A stretch of DNA of 64,000 nucleotides from Ensifer adhaerens (lineage in GTDB: Bacteria; Pseudomonadota; Alphaproteobacteria; Rhizobiales; Rhizobiaceae), in NCBI RefSeq assembly GCF_002940685.1, contig NZ_PNFP01000012.1:124001-188000 (forward strand). The letters are read 5' to 3'. The notes beneath the pieces are model-generated. The model searched no databases and had not been told where the DNA came from. It saw only the letters and a list, made by a program, of their open reading frames with translations. Shown here in pieces: positions 17,698 to 27,202 of this stretch. A program made the translations under genes and the position numbers. The first letter of the stretch is position 1, and every line of letters starts with the position of its first letter.

Positions 17698-18369
17698 TCA
17701 GTTGATGAGCGCGCCGCCTTCGATGTCTATGACCGATCCGGTGACGAAAGGGTTGTCGATGGCAAAGAGATAGCCTTGGGCGATATCCTCGGGTTCTCCG
17801 ACACGGCCGGCCGGCAAGGTTGCTGCGGCGCGGTCGAACATGGCGTCGCGCGCGTCGCCGGCCATGCCGCTATAGGCTTCCGTCCGCGTCAGGCCGGGGC
17901 TGACGACGTTTATCCGCAGCGGTGCCAGCTCGCGTGCGAGGATCTTGACCGTTGCTTCGAGTGCCGCGTTCATCGCCGACTTGACGAAGGTGCCTGGAAC
18001 CGTTCTGCGCGCGAGAAAGCCCGAGGTGAAGGTGATCGTGCCGCCGGCGCGCATGGTCTTGGCCGCCTCGCGGGCAAGCACGATCGTGCCCCAGAACTTG
18101 ATGTCGAAGGCGGCTTTCGCTGCCTTGAGGTCGACGTCGGCGACCGTGCCGCCGGGCGCCGAGGAGCCGGCCGTGACGATCAGGTGATCGATCGGCCCGA
18201 CGGTCTGGAAATAGGCGGCGACCGCGGCCGCGTCGGCGATGTCGAGGCCGGTGCTGCGGCTCGCGACCTCCACCCGGCCCGGACGTTCGGCAAGTGCGCT
18301 CGCGACGGCGGCGCCGATGCCGCTGGTGCCGCCGATGACGACGGAGACGGTGTTGTCAGTGAAGGTCAT
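17698..18369 (-). CDS. SDR-family oxidoreductase
   Basis: 223 residues, beginning MTFTDNTVSVVIGGTSGIGA. The NAD(P)-binding TGxxxGIG motif reads GGTSGIG, but the usual Y-x-x-x-K site is not in its normal place (the region reads GTFVKSAMNAALEA, where Y is replaced by F or V). The catalytic Tyr may therefore be lost, and activity may differ from classical SDRs. Its start overlaps the end of the VOC gene by 14 bases, so they are co-translated. LysR 18855-19772 is divergent. Confidence 0.85.
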   Translation of the reverse strand: MTFTDNTVSVVIGGTSGIGAAVASALAERPGRVEVASRSTGLDIADAAAVAAYFQTVGPIDHLIVTAGSSAPGGTVADVDLKAAKAAFDIKFWGTIVLAREAAKTMRAGGTITFTSGFLARRTVPGTFVKSAMNAALEATVKILARELAPLRINVVSPGLTRTEAYSGMAGDARDAMFDRAAATLPAGRVGEPEDIAQGYLFAIDNPFVTGSVIDIEGGALIN

Positions 18370-18763
18370 GCTCGTTCTCCAGCGCAATGGGGGAAACGGG
18401 TTCGGAAAAGACAGCTTCGAGCAGCGGGCCGCCGGGCGCGCGGAAGAGCAGCCGGCGCTCGCCGATATCGGCAAGATCCATGGTCGAATAGGCAACGGCG
18501 AGGCGGTCGAGCCTGGCGCGAAAGGCCGCGTAGTCTTCGAGCCGGAAGCCGACATGATCGATCGCCTCGGCGGCGCGGTCGAAGCCGGTGCCAAAACTGC
18601 CGATGAGGTGCACGACCGGCTTGCCCTTCGAATAGAGCCAAAAGCCCGGAATGCGCCGGATCGCCGCCGGACGCTCGCCGATAGTGAGGTCGAACACGGT
18701 CTCGAAGAACGCGCGGGTTCCGTCGATGTCACGGGTGCGGATGGTGACGTGATCAAGCTGCAT
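18356..18763 (-). CDS. VOC-family (glyoxalase-like) protein
   Basis: A 135-residue protein of the vicinal-oxygen-chelate fold, with paired beta-alpha-beta modules: MQLDHVTIRTRDIDGTRAFF at the start and AIDHVGFRLEDYAAF in the middle. Metal-ligand candidates are H5, H68 or so and a C-terminal Glu (LLEAVF). Family members are dioxygenases, lyases or resistance proteins; the substrate is unknown. ATG 18763 has AAAGGAG about 8 bases upstream. It is first gene of an operon with the SDR. Confidence 0.85.
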   Translation of the reverse strand: MQLDHVTIRTRDIDGTRAFFETVFDLTIGERPAAIRRIPGFWLYSKGKPVVHLIGSFGTGFDRAAEAIDHVGFRLEDYAAFRARLDRLAVAYSTMDLADIGERRLLFRAPGGPLLEAVFSEPVSPIALENEHDLH

Positions 18764-18854
18764 GGCGCGTCTCCTTTCGGGAAGGAATTTAGCGCTTGCG
18801 GCACATCCGGATAATTGGCTTAATTCCAAAATTATATTTCGGAGAAGACGAAAG

Positions 18855-19772
18855 ATGCTGCTCGACAATCTGGCCCTTTTTCTTCTGATCGTCGAAAAGG
18901 GTGGCCTTTCCGCCGCGGGGCGCGAAAAGGGGCTGTCGCCGGCCTCCGTCTCCGAGCGGCTGGCGGCGCTCGAAGCGCACTACGGTGCCGCCCTTCTGAA
19001 ACGCACGACGCGGGCGATCAGCCTGACGGGGGAAGGGCGCCTGCTGGTGGACGGCGCCCGCCGGCTGCTGGCGGAGGCGGGCGAACTGGAGAGCGGCATC
19101 CGCTCGGGAACGCGCACGATCTCGGGGCCGATCCGGCTGAGTGCGCCTGAGGATATGGGGCGGCGCTACATCGTGCCGATCCTCGACCGCTTTCTCGCGG
19201 AGCACCCCGATGTGACGGTCGATCTCAATCTCACCGACGGTTACCTCGACCTCGTCGGCCAGGGCATGGATTTCGCAATCCGGCACGGCGTGCTTGCCGA
19301 CAGCACGCTGAGGTCTAGGCCGCTCGGGGAGAACCGGCGCGTCGTATGTGCGGCGCCGTCCTATCTCGAAGCCATGGGCCGGCCGGAGCATCCCGACGAC
19401 CTCTCCCGTCACGACTGCATCATCATGCGCTTCGGCGCCAATCTCGACCGCGAATGGGCCTTTCAGGTGGACGGCAAGCCGCACAAGGTCATGGTGCGCG
19501 GCAGGCGCGTCGCCAATGACGGCGGGCTGGTGGCGGAATGGTGCCGGGCGGGGCACGGCGTCGCCCTGAAATCGGTATGGGACATCGCCGAAGATCTCGC
19601 TTCCGGCGCGCTGGTCGAACTGCTCAAGGACTTTGCGGTCGGCGAGACCGGACTGCAGATCGTCTACCCGCCGGCGAGCGTCCAGCCACGACGGGTACGG
19701 CTGCTGATCGATCGTATCGCTGCGGAGCTCGGCTCGATCGAGACCGTTCTCGCGCGCATCGCAGCCGCATAG
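18855..19772 (+). CDS. LysR-family transcriptional regulator
   Basis: 305 residues. The HTH is at the N-terminus (LALFLLIVEKGGLSAAGREK, then LSPASVSERLAALEAHYG), followed by a substrate-binding-like domain with the GRLLVDGARRLLAEAGELE linker helix. ATG 18855 is preceded by GGAG. It is divergent from the VOC/SDR operon, with 91 bases between, and is the likely regulator of that operon. Confidence 0.92.
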   Translation: MLLDNLALFLLIVEKGGLSAAGREKGLSPASVSERLAALEAHYGAALLKRTTRAISLTGEGRLLVDGARRLLAEAGELESGIRSGTRTISGPIRLSAPEDMGRRYIVPILDRFLAEHPDVTVDLNLTDGYLDLVGQGMDFAIRHGVLADSTLRSRPLGENRRVVCAAPSYLEAMGRPEHPDDLSRHDCIIMRFGANLDREWAFQVDGKPHKVMVRGRRVANDGGLVAEWCRAGHGVALKSVWDIAEDLASGALVELLKDFAVGETGLQIVYPPASVQPRRVRLLIDRIAAELGSIETVLARIAAA

Positions 19773-19928
19773 CGCCGGCGACAGTGATCCGCCCGCGACC
19801 GCTGCCGCCGTGGCCGTCCTGCAACAGTACCGTCCCAATATGGGCCCCGGCTCGCCCCGGTCGCGGCTTCGCCTTCCGATGCGGCATGCCAGCGCATTGC
19901 GGTCACGCGTGGCTTCCCTTATGAAATA

Positions 19929-19943
19929 TGAGTAACACATTCA
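19929..19943. promoter_or_regulatory. iron-responsive operator (RirA-type, TGA-N9-TCA)
   Basis: TGAGTAACACATTCA fits the rhizobial IRO consensus TGA-N9-TCA bound by RirA when iron is sufficient (established for Rhizobium and Sinorhizobium). It sits about 75 bases before the sigma-factor start. A longer inverted pair CTTATG/CATAAG flanks it (19918-19950). The rest of the 19773-20016 gap is presumably the promoter. Confidence 0.65.
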
Positions 19944-20016
19944 ACATAAGTGGTGGCGCATGGCGCTGCCGCTGGTCCCGGTGGCCTCGCGGCTCCCGCG
20001 ATGGAGAGGCAGATTG

Positions 20017-20523
20017 ATGACCGATGCGATGGTGCAGGGGCTTCACGAGCGGGAGGAGGGGCGGATTCGCCGCTTCTTCAGCCGCCGCCTCAGAAATCGC
20101 GAGGATGCCGTCGATGCCACCCAGGAGACCTTCATGCGCATGCTGGAGGCATCGCGTTCGACGCTGATCGAGAACCCGCAGGCCTATCTGTTCCAGGTCG
20201 CGCGCTCCGTCGCGCGGGTCGCCTCGGAGCGCGCCGCGCGCGAGCAGGCGATGTTTGTTGCCGACGAAGACGGCATCGAACACGCCGAAGACAGGCCGAT
20301 CCAGGACCGCATCGTCAACGCCCGCCAGTGCCTCCTGATCATGGCGCGCACCATCGAAGGCCTTCCCAATCGCTGCCAGCAGGTCTTCATCCTCAGCCGC
20401 CTGCACGGTTTGAGCAATGGCGCGATTGCCGAGCAACTCGGCATATCGAGGAACATGGTCGAAAAGCACATCATCCGCGCGCTGCTCGAATGCCGGAAGA
20501 TGCGCGCCGAGATTATTTTCTGA
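20017..20523 (+). CDS. ECF RNA polymerase sigma factor, FecI-like
   Basis: 168 residues. Region 2 includes RRFFSRRLRNREDAVDATQETFMRML (split across about 15-40) and region 4 the HTH in IEGLPNRCQQVFILSRLHGL and IAEQLGISRNMVEKHI. It should direct RNA polymerase to the iron-uptake genes downstream. The ATG at 20017 was preferred over one at 19960 because GGAGAGG lies upstream and the family usually starts here. A FecR gene follows after 100 bases. Likely repressed by RirA through the operator at 19929. Confidence 0.93.
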   Translation: MTDAMVQGLHEREEGRIRRFFSRRLRNREDAVDATQETFMRMLEASRSTLIENPQAYLFQVARSVARVASERAAREQAMFVADEDGIEHAEDRPIQDRIVNARQCLLIMARTIEGLPNRCQQVFILSRLHGLSNGAIAEQLGISRNMVEKHIIRALLECRKMRAEIIF

Positions 20524-20623
20524 GCCGACGTCAGGCAAAACCATCCATTCAACTCTAAGATGATGGAGACGATTCTCTGAACGGATCGCCCGACGGCATT
20601 TTCAGTTCGACCGGAAGACAGGA

Positions 20624-21574
20624 ATGAGCGGCAACCGCCACACCATCGACGACAGCATTCTGCAGGCGGCCGCGACCTGGGTCGCGCGGCTGCAGTCCGA
20701 CGATGCGACGGATGCCGACCGCCAGGCCTTCGAGCGCTGGATAGCCGAAGATCCGGATCATCAGGCGGCCTACGATGAATTGCGGGCGCTCTGGAGCGAT
20801 CTGGGAGATGTGCCGATCGCCAAGGGGCGGCTCGGGCAGCTGCGCGCCCAGCGTCGTCGCCGGGTCGGCGCCTTCGTCGCGCTCTGTCTTGCCGCAGGCG
20901 TCGGGCTTCTGTCGCTGGCCACGCCCTATGGCGACCGCTGGCGCGCCGACTATTACACCGGTGTCGGCGAGATCAGGCGCATCGCGCTCGACGATGGCAC
21001 GCAGGTGGACCTCAACACCGATACGGCGCTTGTCGTTCACTATGATCAGGGACAAAGAAAGGTGCGGCTGCTGCGCGGTGAAGCCTTCTTTGCCGTCACG
21101 AAAAACCCTGGGAGGCCCTTCGTGGTCGAGGACGGCTCGATCAGCGCGACGGCGCTCGGAACCCGCTATTCCGTCGGCGCGACGGGTGCGAACCGGGCGG
21201 CCGACGTCAAGGTGGAGGAGGGCCGTGTCGAGGTCCAGGCGGCCGGCCAGAAAGCCATTCTCGGCGCCGGCGAAGCGGCAACGATCGACGGGCAGGGTCG
21301 CCTTTCCCTGACGAAGGTGGACGTTGCCGCGGGGACGGCCTGGCGCGAGGGAAAACTCGTCTTCTCCCGCCGGCCGCTTCGCGAGGTCCTTTCGACGCTC
21401 GAGCGCTACCGTCGTGGCCGCATCCTGCTCATCGACGAGGCCGCCGGAAACCTGGAAGTCTCCGGCATCTTCGATCTGCACGACACAGATGACGCGCTGA
21501 AGGTTCTCGAAGCCAGTCTGCCGCTCCGCGTCATGCGCCTCTCGGGCCTCATGGTCGTCGTCCAGTCGCGTTAG
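20624..21574 (+). CDS. FecR-type anti-sigma/transmembrane sensor
   Basis: 316 residues. N-terminal DUF4880-like cytoplasmic part (about 1-60, AATWVARLQSDDATDADRQA), one membrane helix at 81-100 (VGAFVALCLAAGVGLL), then a periplasmic FecR domain (ALDDGTQVDLNTDTALVV, VRLLRGEAFFAVTKN, then the C-terminal DUF4974-like stretch). It transmits the occupancy signal from the outer-membrane receptor to the sigma factor. Order sigma-FecR-receptor is the classical one. Confidence 0.93.
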   Translation: MSGNRHTIDDSILQAAATWVARLQSDDATDADRQAFERWIAEDPDHQAAYDELRALWSDLGDVPIAKGRLGQLRAQRRRRVGAFVALCLAAGVGLLSLATPYGDRWRADYYTGVGEIRRIALDDGTQVDLNTDTALVVHYDQGQRKVRLLRGEAFFAVTKNPGRPFVVEDGSISATALGTRYSVGATGANRAADVKVEEGRVEVQAAGQKAILGAGEAATIDGQGRLSLTKVDVAAGTAWREGKLVFSRRPLREVLSTLERYRRGRILLIDEAAGNLEVSGIFDLHDTDDALKVLEASLPLRVMRLSGLMVVVQSR

Positions 21575-21576
21575 GA

Positions 21577-21604
21577 GGCACGCCGGCAGCACGGGCGGCG
21601 TGCC
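21577..21604. terminator. hairpin between fecR-like and receptor genes
   Basis: GGCACGCC (21577-21584) pairs with GGCGTGCC (21597-21604), loop 12 bases, directly after the FecR stop. It has no clear T-run. It could attenuate read-through; the receptor probably has its own sigma-dependent promoter in 21605-21737. Confidence 0.45.
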
Positions 21605-21737
21605 GTCTGCAAAGTCCTTTCTCAAAAAAATCTCCTGGTGACGTCAGGAGAACGCGCTCCCCGCACTCTTAGTCAGGAGTGGCGGCGCTGCACCCGGTTC
21701 GAGGTGGCGCGCCCGGAGTTGGAGTAGGGGATCTCGG

Positions 21738-24143
21738 ATGAGAATTTTGCAGGGTCGTGGATCGCGACGCCGGTCTTTTGCACGCCTGGCGCTCGCCAGT
21801 GTTTCTTTCATAGCCTGCGCAAGCGCAGTGCAGGCGCAGGCGACGGCGACCCCGTCCGCGATCATGGCGTCCAAGGCGATCTCCGTGCCCGCGGGCTCCC
21901 TTGAAGCCGGTATCCTGAAGCTCGGCCAGCAGGCCGATCTGCGCCTGCTCTATCCGAGCGCGCTCACCAGCGGCAAGGTGACCAAGGGCGTTGAAGGCAG
22001 GCTTGCGACCGAGGCGGCGGTTGCGCAACTGCTCGACGGGACCGGGCTGCGCTTCCGCATCGTCAGCGCAAAGACCGTGCAGATCTTCGATCCGTCGGAC
22101 GCGACGATCACCACCGGCGCCGTCGACAGGGATGGCGCGACGCAACTCGAAAAGATTACCGCGACCGGCGAGCGCACCGGCGCCGAGGGCATCGTCGAGA
22201 CCGACGGTTACGTGGCGAAGTCCGCAAGGGTCGCGACCAAGACCGATACGCCAGTCATGCAGACGCCGCAGTCGATGTCGGTGATCAGCCAGAAGCAGTT
22301 GCAGGATCTCAAACCGCAGAACCTGATGGAGGCGCTGAACTATACGCCCGGCGCCCGCGTCGGCCAGTACGGCGCCGAGCCGCGCTTCGACGCCTTCAAG
22401 GTGCGCGGCATCGACCTGACGCTGACTGGCATCTTCCGCGACGGCCTGCGCCAGATCGCAAGCCCCAACGGCCTCTTCCGGCTGGAGCCCTATGGCGTCG
22501 AGGCGATCGCGACGCTGCGCGGCCCGGCGGCCTCGATCTATGGCGCCAGCTCGTCCGGCGGCATCGTCGACATCGTCTCCAAGCGCCCGACCAGGGACCC
22601 GCTGCGCGAAGTCGAGGTGCAGTACGGTTCCTTCGGCCGGGTGCAGGGCGCCTTTGACGTTTCCGGACCGCTCGACGACGAAGGCACGATGCTCTACCGG
22701 ATGACGGGCCTTGCGCGCGACGGCCGCACCGAGATCGAGGCGGTGAAGGACGACCGCCTGTTCATCGCGCCGGCCTTCACCTGGCAGCCGGACGAGGGCA
22801 CCAAGTTCACGCTTCTCGGCGAGTACATGGATTCGACCACCGGCGGCACCTGGGGCTATCTCAACCGCTACGGGCCGGACGGCAAGTCGATCGGCGCGAT
22901 CCCGACCTATGGTGGCGACGCCCGCTTCAACGATTTCACCCAGAAGCAGGCGCGCATCGGCTACGAACTGGAGCATGAGCTCTCGGACGGCGTCACGCTC
23001 TTCCACAAGCTGCGCTATTCCGACATTTCGACGCGGCAGGAATGGGTCTTCGCCAAGTATCCGGGCCTGACCGTCGAGGACAATTCCGGTGTTGCCAGCG
23101 ACACCTATCTGAAGTTCGACTTCGACACCGGTGCAGCCGCGCACCAGTTGATCGCCGGCATCGACTACAGCTACATGAAATACACCTCGCAGCAGGGCAG
23201 CGGGCCGGATCTCTTCCGCGACGATTTCACCTATGTGCCGAAGCTGACCTCCACCCAGAAGCAGTCGCAAAGCGGCGTCGGCATCTACATCCAGGACCAG
23301 ATCGAGTATGAGGCCTGGCGCCTGACGGCGGGTCTGCGTCACGACTGGGTCGACAATAAATACTCGGTCGATGGAAGGCGCTTCAACCGCGACGACAGCG
23401 AGACAACCGCGCGCGCGGCGCTTGGTTATGTGCTCCCCAACGGCATGATGCCCTATGTCAGCTATGGCACGGCTTTCGTTTCCAACCCGGGCGTGATCCT
23501 CAACCTCGGCGGCACCGATACGCCGGCGATGCCGACGCTCGGCAAGCAGTGGGAAGCGGGCGTCAAATACGAGATCCCCGGCCAGAACGCGACGATCACG
23601 GCAGCCGTCTTCAACATCGACCAGGAAAACGCCACCGTCTACGAGACGTCGTCGGGTCTCAACCTCCTGCGCCAGCTCGATCTGAAGTCCCGAGGCTTCG
23701 AACTCGAAGGCACGGCCTCGCTCGACAATGGCTGGAACTTCATCGCGTCCTATTCCTACAACGACGTCGAAATCACCAAGCTGACGTCGGAAACGCTCGG
23801 CAACCAGCTGAACTCCTCGCCCTACCATATGTTCTCGCTGTGGGCGGACTACGAGGTGCAGTCAGGCGTGCTCGAAGGGCTCGGGGTCGGCGCCGGCGTG
23901 CGCTATGTCGGATCGAGCTTCGGCGACAACGTCCACACGCCGGTTCTCAACAACCAGGCGCGCACCTTCGTCGATGCCTCGGTCCGCTACGACCTCGGCG
24001 CCGCCAATGCGAACTTCGAGGGCGTGCGGCTGCAGCTCAATGCGACCAACCTTTTCAACGAGGTCGAGCAGCTTTGCACCACCGGCTTCTGCTACTTCGA
24101 CGAAGGCCGCAAGGTCGTCGCCAGCCTGCGCTACCGCTTCTGA
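21738..24143 (+). CDS. TonB-dependent siderophore receptor with STN signalling domain
   Basis: An 801-residue outer-membrane receptor. Signal peptide about 1-34, STN (secretin/TonB short N-terminal) signalling domain about 46-115, TonB-box-like [10 protein letters not shown] near 136, plug domain ([17 protein letters not shown] onward), then the beta-barrel ending in RYRF with a C-terminal Phe. The STN domain fits signalling to the upstream FecR. The plug and barrel resemble hydroxamate/ferrichrome-type receptors (FhuA/FoxA/FpvA class), but the ligand is unproven. The stop overlaps the next start (TGATG). Confidence 0.94.
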   Translation: MRILQGRGSRRRSFARLALASVSFIACASAVQAQATATPSAIMASKAISVPAGSLEAGILKLGQQADLRLLYPSALTSGKVTKGVEGRLATEAAVAQLLDGTGLRFRIVSAKTVQIFDPSDATITTGAVDRDGATQLEKITATGERTGAEGIVETDGYVAKSARVATKTDTPVMQTPQSMSVISQKQLQDLKPQNLMEALNYTPGARVGQYGAEPRFDAFKVRGIDLTLTGIFRDGLRQIASPNGLFRLEPYGVEAIATLRGPAASIYGASSSGGIVDIVSKRPTRDPLREVEVQYGSFGRVQGAFDVSGPLDDEGTMLYRMTGLARDGRTEIEAVKDDRLFIAPAFTWQPDEGTKFTLLGEYMDSTTGGTWGYLNRYGPDGKSIGAIPTYGGDARFNDFTQKQARIGYELEHELSDGVTLFHKLRYSDISTRQEWVFAKYPGLTVEDNSGVASDTYLKFDFDTGAAAHQLIAGIDYSYMKYTSQQGSGPDLFRDDFTYVPKLTSTQKQSQSGVGIYIQDQIEYEAWRLTAGLRHDWVDNKYSVDGRRFNRDDSETTARAALGYVLPNGMMPYVSYGTAFVSNPGVILNLGGTDTPAMPTLGKQWEAGVKYEIPGQNATITAAVFNIDQENATVYETSSGLNLLRQLDLKSRGFELEGTASLDNGWNFIASYSYNDVEITKLTSETLGNQLNSSPYHMFSLWADYEVQSGVLEGLGVGAGVRYVGSSFGDNVHTPVLNNQARTFVDASVRYDLGAANANFEGVRLQLNATNLFNEVEQLCTTGFCYFDEGRKVVASLRYRF

Positions 24144-25393
24144 TGACGTTGCAAAAGGCAATCCAGCCAAGGCCGTCGCCGGCCGCGATCTTCGTCGCGG
24201 TCGGTGGCCTCTACGTGGCGCAAAGCGTGATCGGCGGACTGACGATGCTCGGCCTGCCGGCCGTCTTGCGTACGCAAGGCCTGCCGCTCGACCAGATCGG
24301 CCTCGTCTATCTGACCGTGCTGCCCTGGGCGCTGAAGTTCCTCTGGTCGCCGCAGGTGGAGCGTTTTCGCCTGCCGGCCGTCGGCCGCAATCGCTCGGCG
24401 GTCATCATTGTCGTCGGCGGTTCGCTTTCGGCGTTGATGCTCGCGGTTCTCGGGTTTTTGGGGCCGGAGCGGTTGGCGCCGGTTCTCGCCTGCCTGGTGT
24501 TCATCGCGCTCTTCACCTCGACCGTCGACATCGCCTGCGACGGTTTTGCCGTCGAGACGCTGGCTGAGGAGCACCATGGCTGGGGCAATGCCGCCCAGGT
24601 CGGCGGCGCCTATGTCGGCTCGGCGATCGGTGCCGGCCTGTTCCTCGTCTTCGTCGATCGGTTGGGCTGGGCACCGGCGGTATGGATCATGGCGGTCGTC
24701 GTGCTGGCGCTCGGTCTTCCCTTCCTGCTTGGCCCTGGTTCGCGTCCGGCGACCGCCACGCGCAGTCACGTGCCGTCGCTGAAATCGGCACTACGGCGGC
24801 CGGAGGTGCGCAAAGGCCTGCTGCTCGCGGCGATCTATGTCTCTGCGCAGAAGTGGGGCCTTGCCATGCTTGGCCCATTCCTCATCGATTACGGTTTCGA
24901 TCTCGCCTCCGTCGGCATCCTCAATGGTGTCGGCAGCATGCTCGTCGGTTTCGGCGGCGCACTGTTCGGCGGGCTGCTGGTTCGGCTGTGCGGTGCGGGC
25001 GTCGTGCTGATCGGCGCGCTGTTGTTGCAGGTGACAATGCTCGTGGCCTTCGCCTATGTCGGCGCCTCCGGCGATGTTTCGCGGCCGCTGGTGATGACGC
25101 TTGCGGTTGCCAGTTCGTCCGGGGTGATGGCGATCGGCTTCGTCGCGCTCTACGCGCAATTCATGGGCTGGGCCGATCCGCGCCAGGCGGGGGTCGATTT
25201 CACCCTGTTCCAATGCATGGACAGCCTCGTCAGCATGGCCGGGGGGCTGGGCGCCGGCTGGATCGCCGAGCGCTTCGGCTATTCCGCCTTCTTCATTTGC
25301 GCCGCTGGGGTTTCAACGGTTGCGGTGCCGCTGCTGGCGATCCTGTTGCGCCGGCAGCCAACGCCAGTCGATGTTCAGGGCTCCCTGCCTTGA
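24143..25393 (+). CDS. MFS siderophore transporter, RhtX/FptX-like
   Basis: A 416-residue inner-membrane MFS protein with about 12 hydrophobic segments. It is translationally coupled to the TonB receptor (TGATG at 24141-24145). In Sinorhizobium and Pseudomonas, RhtX and FptX are single-protein permeases for rhizobactin and pyochelin, so this gene should import the ferric siderophore carried by the receptor (inference). Key segments include [17 protein letters not shown] and [17 protein letters not shown]. The upstream open frame is antisense-like and not used. Confidence 0.9.
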   Translation: MTLQKAIQPRPSPAAIFVAVGGLYVAQSVIGGLTMLGLPAVLRTQGLPLDQIGLVYLTVLPWALKFLWSPQVERFRLPAVGRNRSAVIIVVGGSLSALMLAVLGFLGPERLAPVLACLVFIALFTSTVDIACDGFAVETLAEEHHGWGNAAQVGGAYVGSAIGAGLFLVFVDRLGWAPAVWIMAVVVLALGLPFLLGPGSRPATATRSHVPSLKSALRRPEVRKGLLLAAIYVSAQKWGLAMLGPFLIDYGFDLASVGILNGVGSMLVGFGGALFGGLLVRLCGAGVVLIGALLLQVTMLVAFAYVGASGDVSRPLVMTLAVASSSGVMAIGFVALYAQFMGWADPRQAGVDFTLFQCMDSLVSMAGGLGAGWIAERFGYSAFFICAAGVSTVAVPLLAILLRRQPTPVDVQGSLP

Positions 25394-25397
25394 TATC

Positions 25398-25440
25398 AGC
25401 GCTGTCTTGAAAGGCACGAGCATTGGTCGTTCAAGGCGCT
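25398..25440. terminator. convergent inverted repeat
   Basis: AGCGC-TGT-CTTGAA pairs with TTCAAG-GCGCT across 25398-25440 (a 3-base bulge and an 18-base loop), between the RhtX-like gene and the convergent GlxA-type regulator. It may end both transcripts. Confidence 0.45.
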
Positions 25441-26402
25441 GTTTCAAGTGACGGCCGGCTGCGGAACTGCCGCCGGTAGCTTGCCGGCGAGATCGAGAAG
25501 GCGCGGGTGAAATGCTGCCGCAGCGAGACGGTGGAGCCGAAGCCGGCCATGTCTGCGATGTGATCGACGGAACAGGTGCCGGTCTCGAGCAGGCGCTGCG
25601 CCACGGCGAGGCGCTGTGCCAGAAGCCATTGCGTGAAGGTCGTTCCCGTCTTCCTGCGGAAGTGCCGGGTGAAGCTGCGAAGGCTCATGCCGGCGTGATC
25701 CGCCAGCCGTTCGAGCGACAGCGGCTCGTCGAGATGTTCGATCGCCCAGGCGATTGTGGCGCCCAGCGGATCGCCGCTGCCGGGAGCGGGAAGCGGCGCC
25801 TCGATATATTGCGCCTGGTCGCCGTGGCGATGCGGCGCGACGACCAGTCGGCGGGCGATGCGGTTGGCGATCTCGGCGCCATGATCGTTGCGCACGATGT
25901 GCAGGCAGCAGTCGATCGCGGCGGCCGTTCCGGCCGAGGTGAGGATATCGCCCTCGTCGAGATAGAGCGCATTCCGGTTGAGGGCGACCTGAGGGTAGGC
26001 GCGCTCGAACTCGTCGGCCCAGGCCCAATGCGTCGAGGCGGCCCGCCCATCGAGAAGGCCGGCTTCGGCGAGAACGAAGGTGCCGAGACAGAGGCCGACG
26101 AGCCGGGCGCCGCGGGCATGCGCGGCGCGCAGCGCAGCCAGCAGGACCGCGGACGGCCGGGTGCTCGGATCATTCCAGGCGGGCACGATGATCGTGTCTG
26201 CCTCCGCGAGGCTGGAGAGAGCGTGTTCCACTTCGATGCTGAAGCCGGACATGGTGCGAATGGACCCGACCTTTTCACCCGCGATCAGCAGGCGGTAGCG
26301 CGGCACGCCGAGTTTCAGGAGGTCGTCGCCGAAGACGATGCAGGGCACCGAGAGGTGAAACGGGCTGATGCCCTCAAAGGCGACGATGGCGATGGTGTGC
26401 AT
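25431..26402 (-). CDS. GlxA-type AraC-family regulator with DJ-1/PfpI domain
   Basis: About 323 residues. The N-terminal class-I amidotransferase-like domain (HTIAIVAFEGISPFHLSVP, then VGLCLGTFVLAEAG with the nucleophile-elbow Cys) is followed by AraC helix-turn-helix repeats (LSLERLADHAGMSLRSFTRH and IADMAGFGSTVSLRQHF). The regulated genes are unknown; the divergent cysteine hydrolase at 26527 is the obvious candidate. The start is uncertain between ATG 26402 and ATG 26420. Confidence 0.9.
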   Translation of the reverse strand: MHTIAIVAFEGISPFHLSVPCIVFGDDLLKLGVPRYRLLIAGEKVGSIRTMSGFSIEVEHALSSLAEADTIIVPAWNDPSTRPSAVLLAALRAAHARGARLVGLCLGTFVLAEAGLLDGRAASTHWAWADEFERAYPQVALNRNALYLDEGDILTSAGTAAAIDCCLHIVRNDHGAEIANRIARRLVVAPHRHGDQAQYIEAPLPAPGSGDPLGATIAWAIEHLDEPLSLERLADHAGMSLRSFTRHFRRKTGTTFTQWLLAQRLAVAQRLLETGTCSVDHIADMAGFGSTVSLRQHFTRAFSISPASYRRQFRSRPSLETAP

Positions 26403-26526
26403 GTCCTGGCCGATACTCATCCATTCAGATTGGCCGGAACCTATCACATATTGTCGTTCAGGCCACTTTCGCGATGAGGCCGCTTTGACGATCTTCGCGG
26501 GCGTTAAGACGCGAAAGGAACCGCCC

Positions 26527-27144
26527 ATGACACAACACCCGACCATCCGCACGATCGCCGGCGCGCCTGCGCCTCAGAGCCTCGATCCCAGTAAGACGGC
26601 ACTGCTGGCGATCGATTTCCAGAACGAGTATTTTGTGGGCCGCATGCCGATCCCGGATGGGGAAAAGGCGCTCGCCAATGCAAACCGGCTGATCGCGCGC
26701 GCCGATGCCGAGGGTATCAAGGTTTATCACGTCAAGCACGTGACGCCGGCCGGAAGCCCCGTGTTCGCCGAAGACAGCGGGACCTCGGCGTTTCACCGGG
26801 ATATTCAGCCGGCTGCCGATCACACCGTGGTAAGCAAATCCTCGGTCAGCGTCTTTGCCAGCTCCGATCTCGCCGCGCAGCTGAAGCAGGCGGGCGTCGA
26901 AACGCTCGTTATCACCGGGCTTATGACCCACGCCTGCGTTGCCGGTGCCGCGCGCGATGCGGTGCCGCTCGGCTTCAACGTCATCGTCGCGAGCGACGCC
27001 TGCGCGACGCGCGATCTCGACACGGGTGATGGTGAGGTCGTTTCGCACGCGGCGCTGCATCGCGCGTCGCTCGCGACCATCGACGACACATTCGGCGATA
27101 TCCTGACGACCGATCAGGTGCTGGCGCTGGCGCGCCGGTCCTGA
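26527..27144 (+). CDS. isochorismatase-family cysteine hydrolase
   Basis: 205 residues with the complete catalytic triad of the fold: D30 (LLAIDFQNEY), K104 (VVSKSSVSVF) and C137 (MTHACVAGAA). Members hydrolyse isochorismate, nicotinamide, ureidoacrylate or other amides, and the substrate here is not inferable. AAAGGA precedes the ATG. It is divergent from the GlxA-type regulator, which probably controls it. Confidence 0.92.
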   Translation: MTQHPTIRTIAGAPAPQSLDPSKTALLAIDFQNEYFVGRMPIPDGEKALANANRLIARADAEGIKVYHVKHVTPAGSPVFAEDSGTSAFHRDIQPAADHTVVSKSSVSVFASSDLAAQLKQAGVETLVITGLMTHACVAGAARDAVPLGFNVIVASDACATRDLDTGDGEVVSHAALHRASLATIDDTFGDILTTDQVLALARRS

Positions 27145-27202
27145 TCTTCAGATAGGTGCCGGTCCGACCCGGATTTGGCCGGGAGGACCCTGTTCGGTCA
27201 GT

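Noticed and set aside
21669-23828. 719-codon open frame antisense to the TonB receptor
   Set aside because: Arg/Gly/Asp-rich shadow with no domain; the plus-strand receptor has a signal peptide, plug and barrel and is coupled to the next gene.
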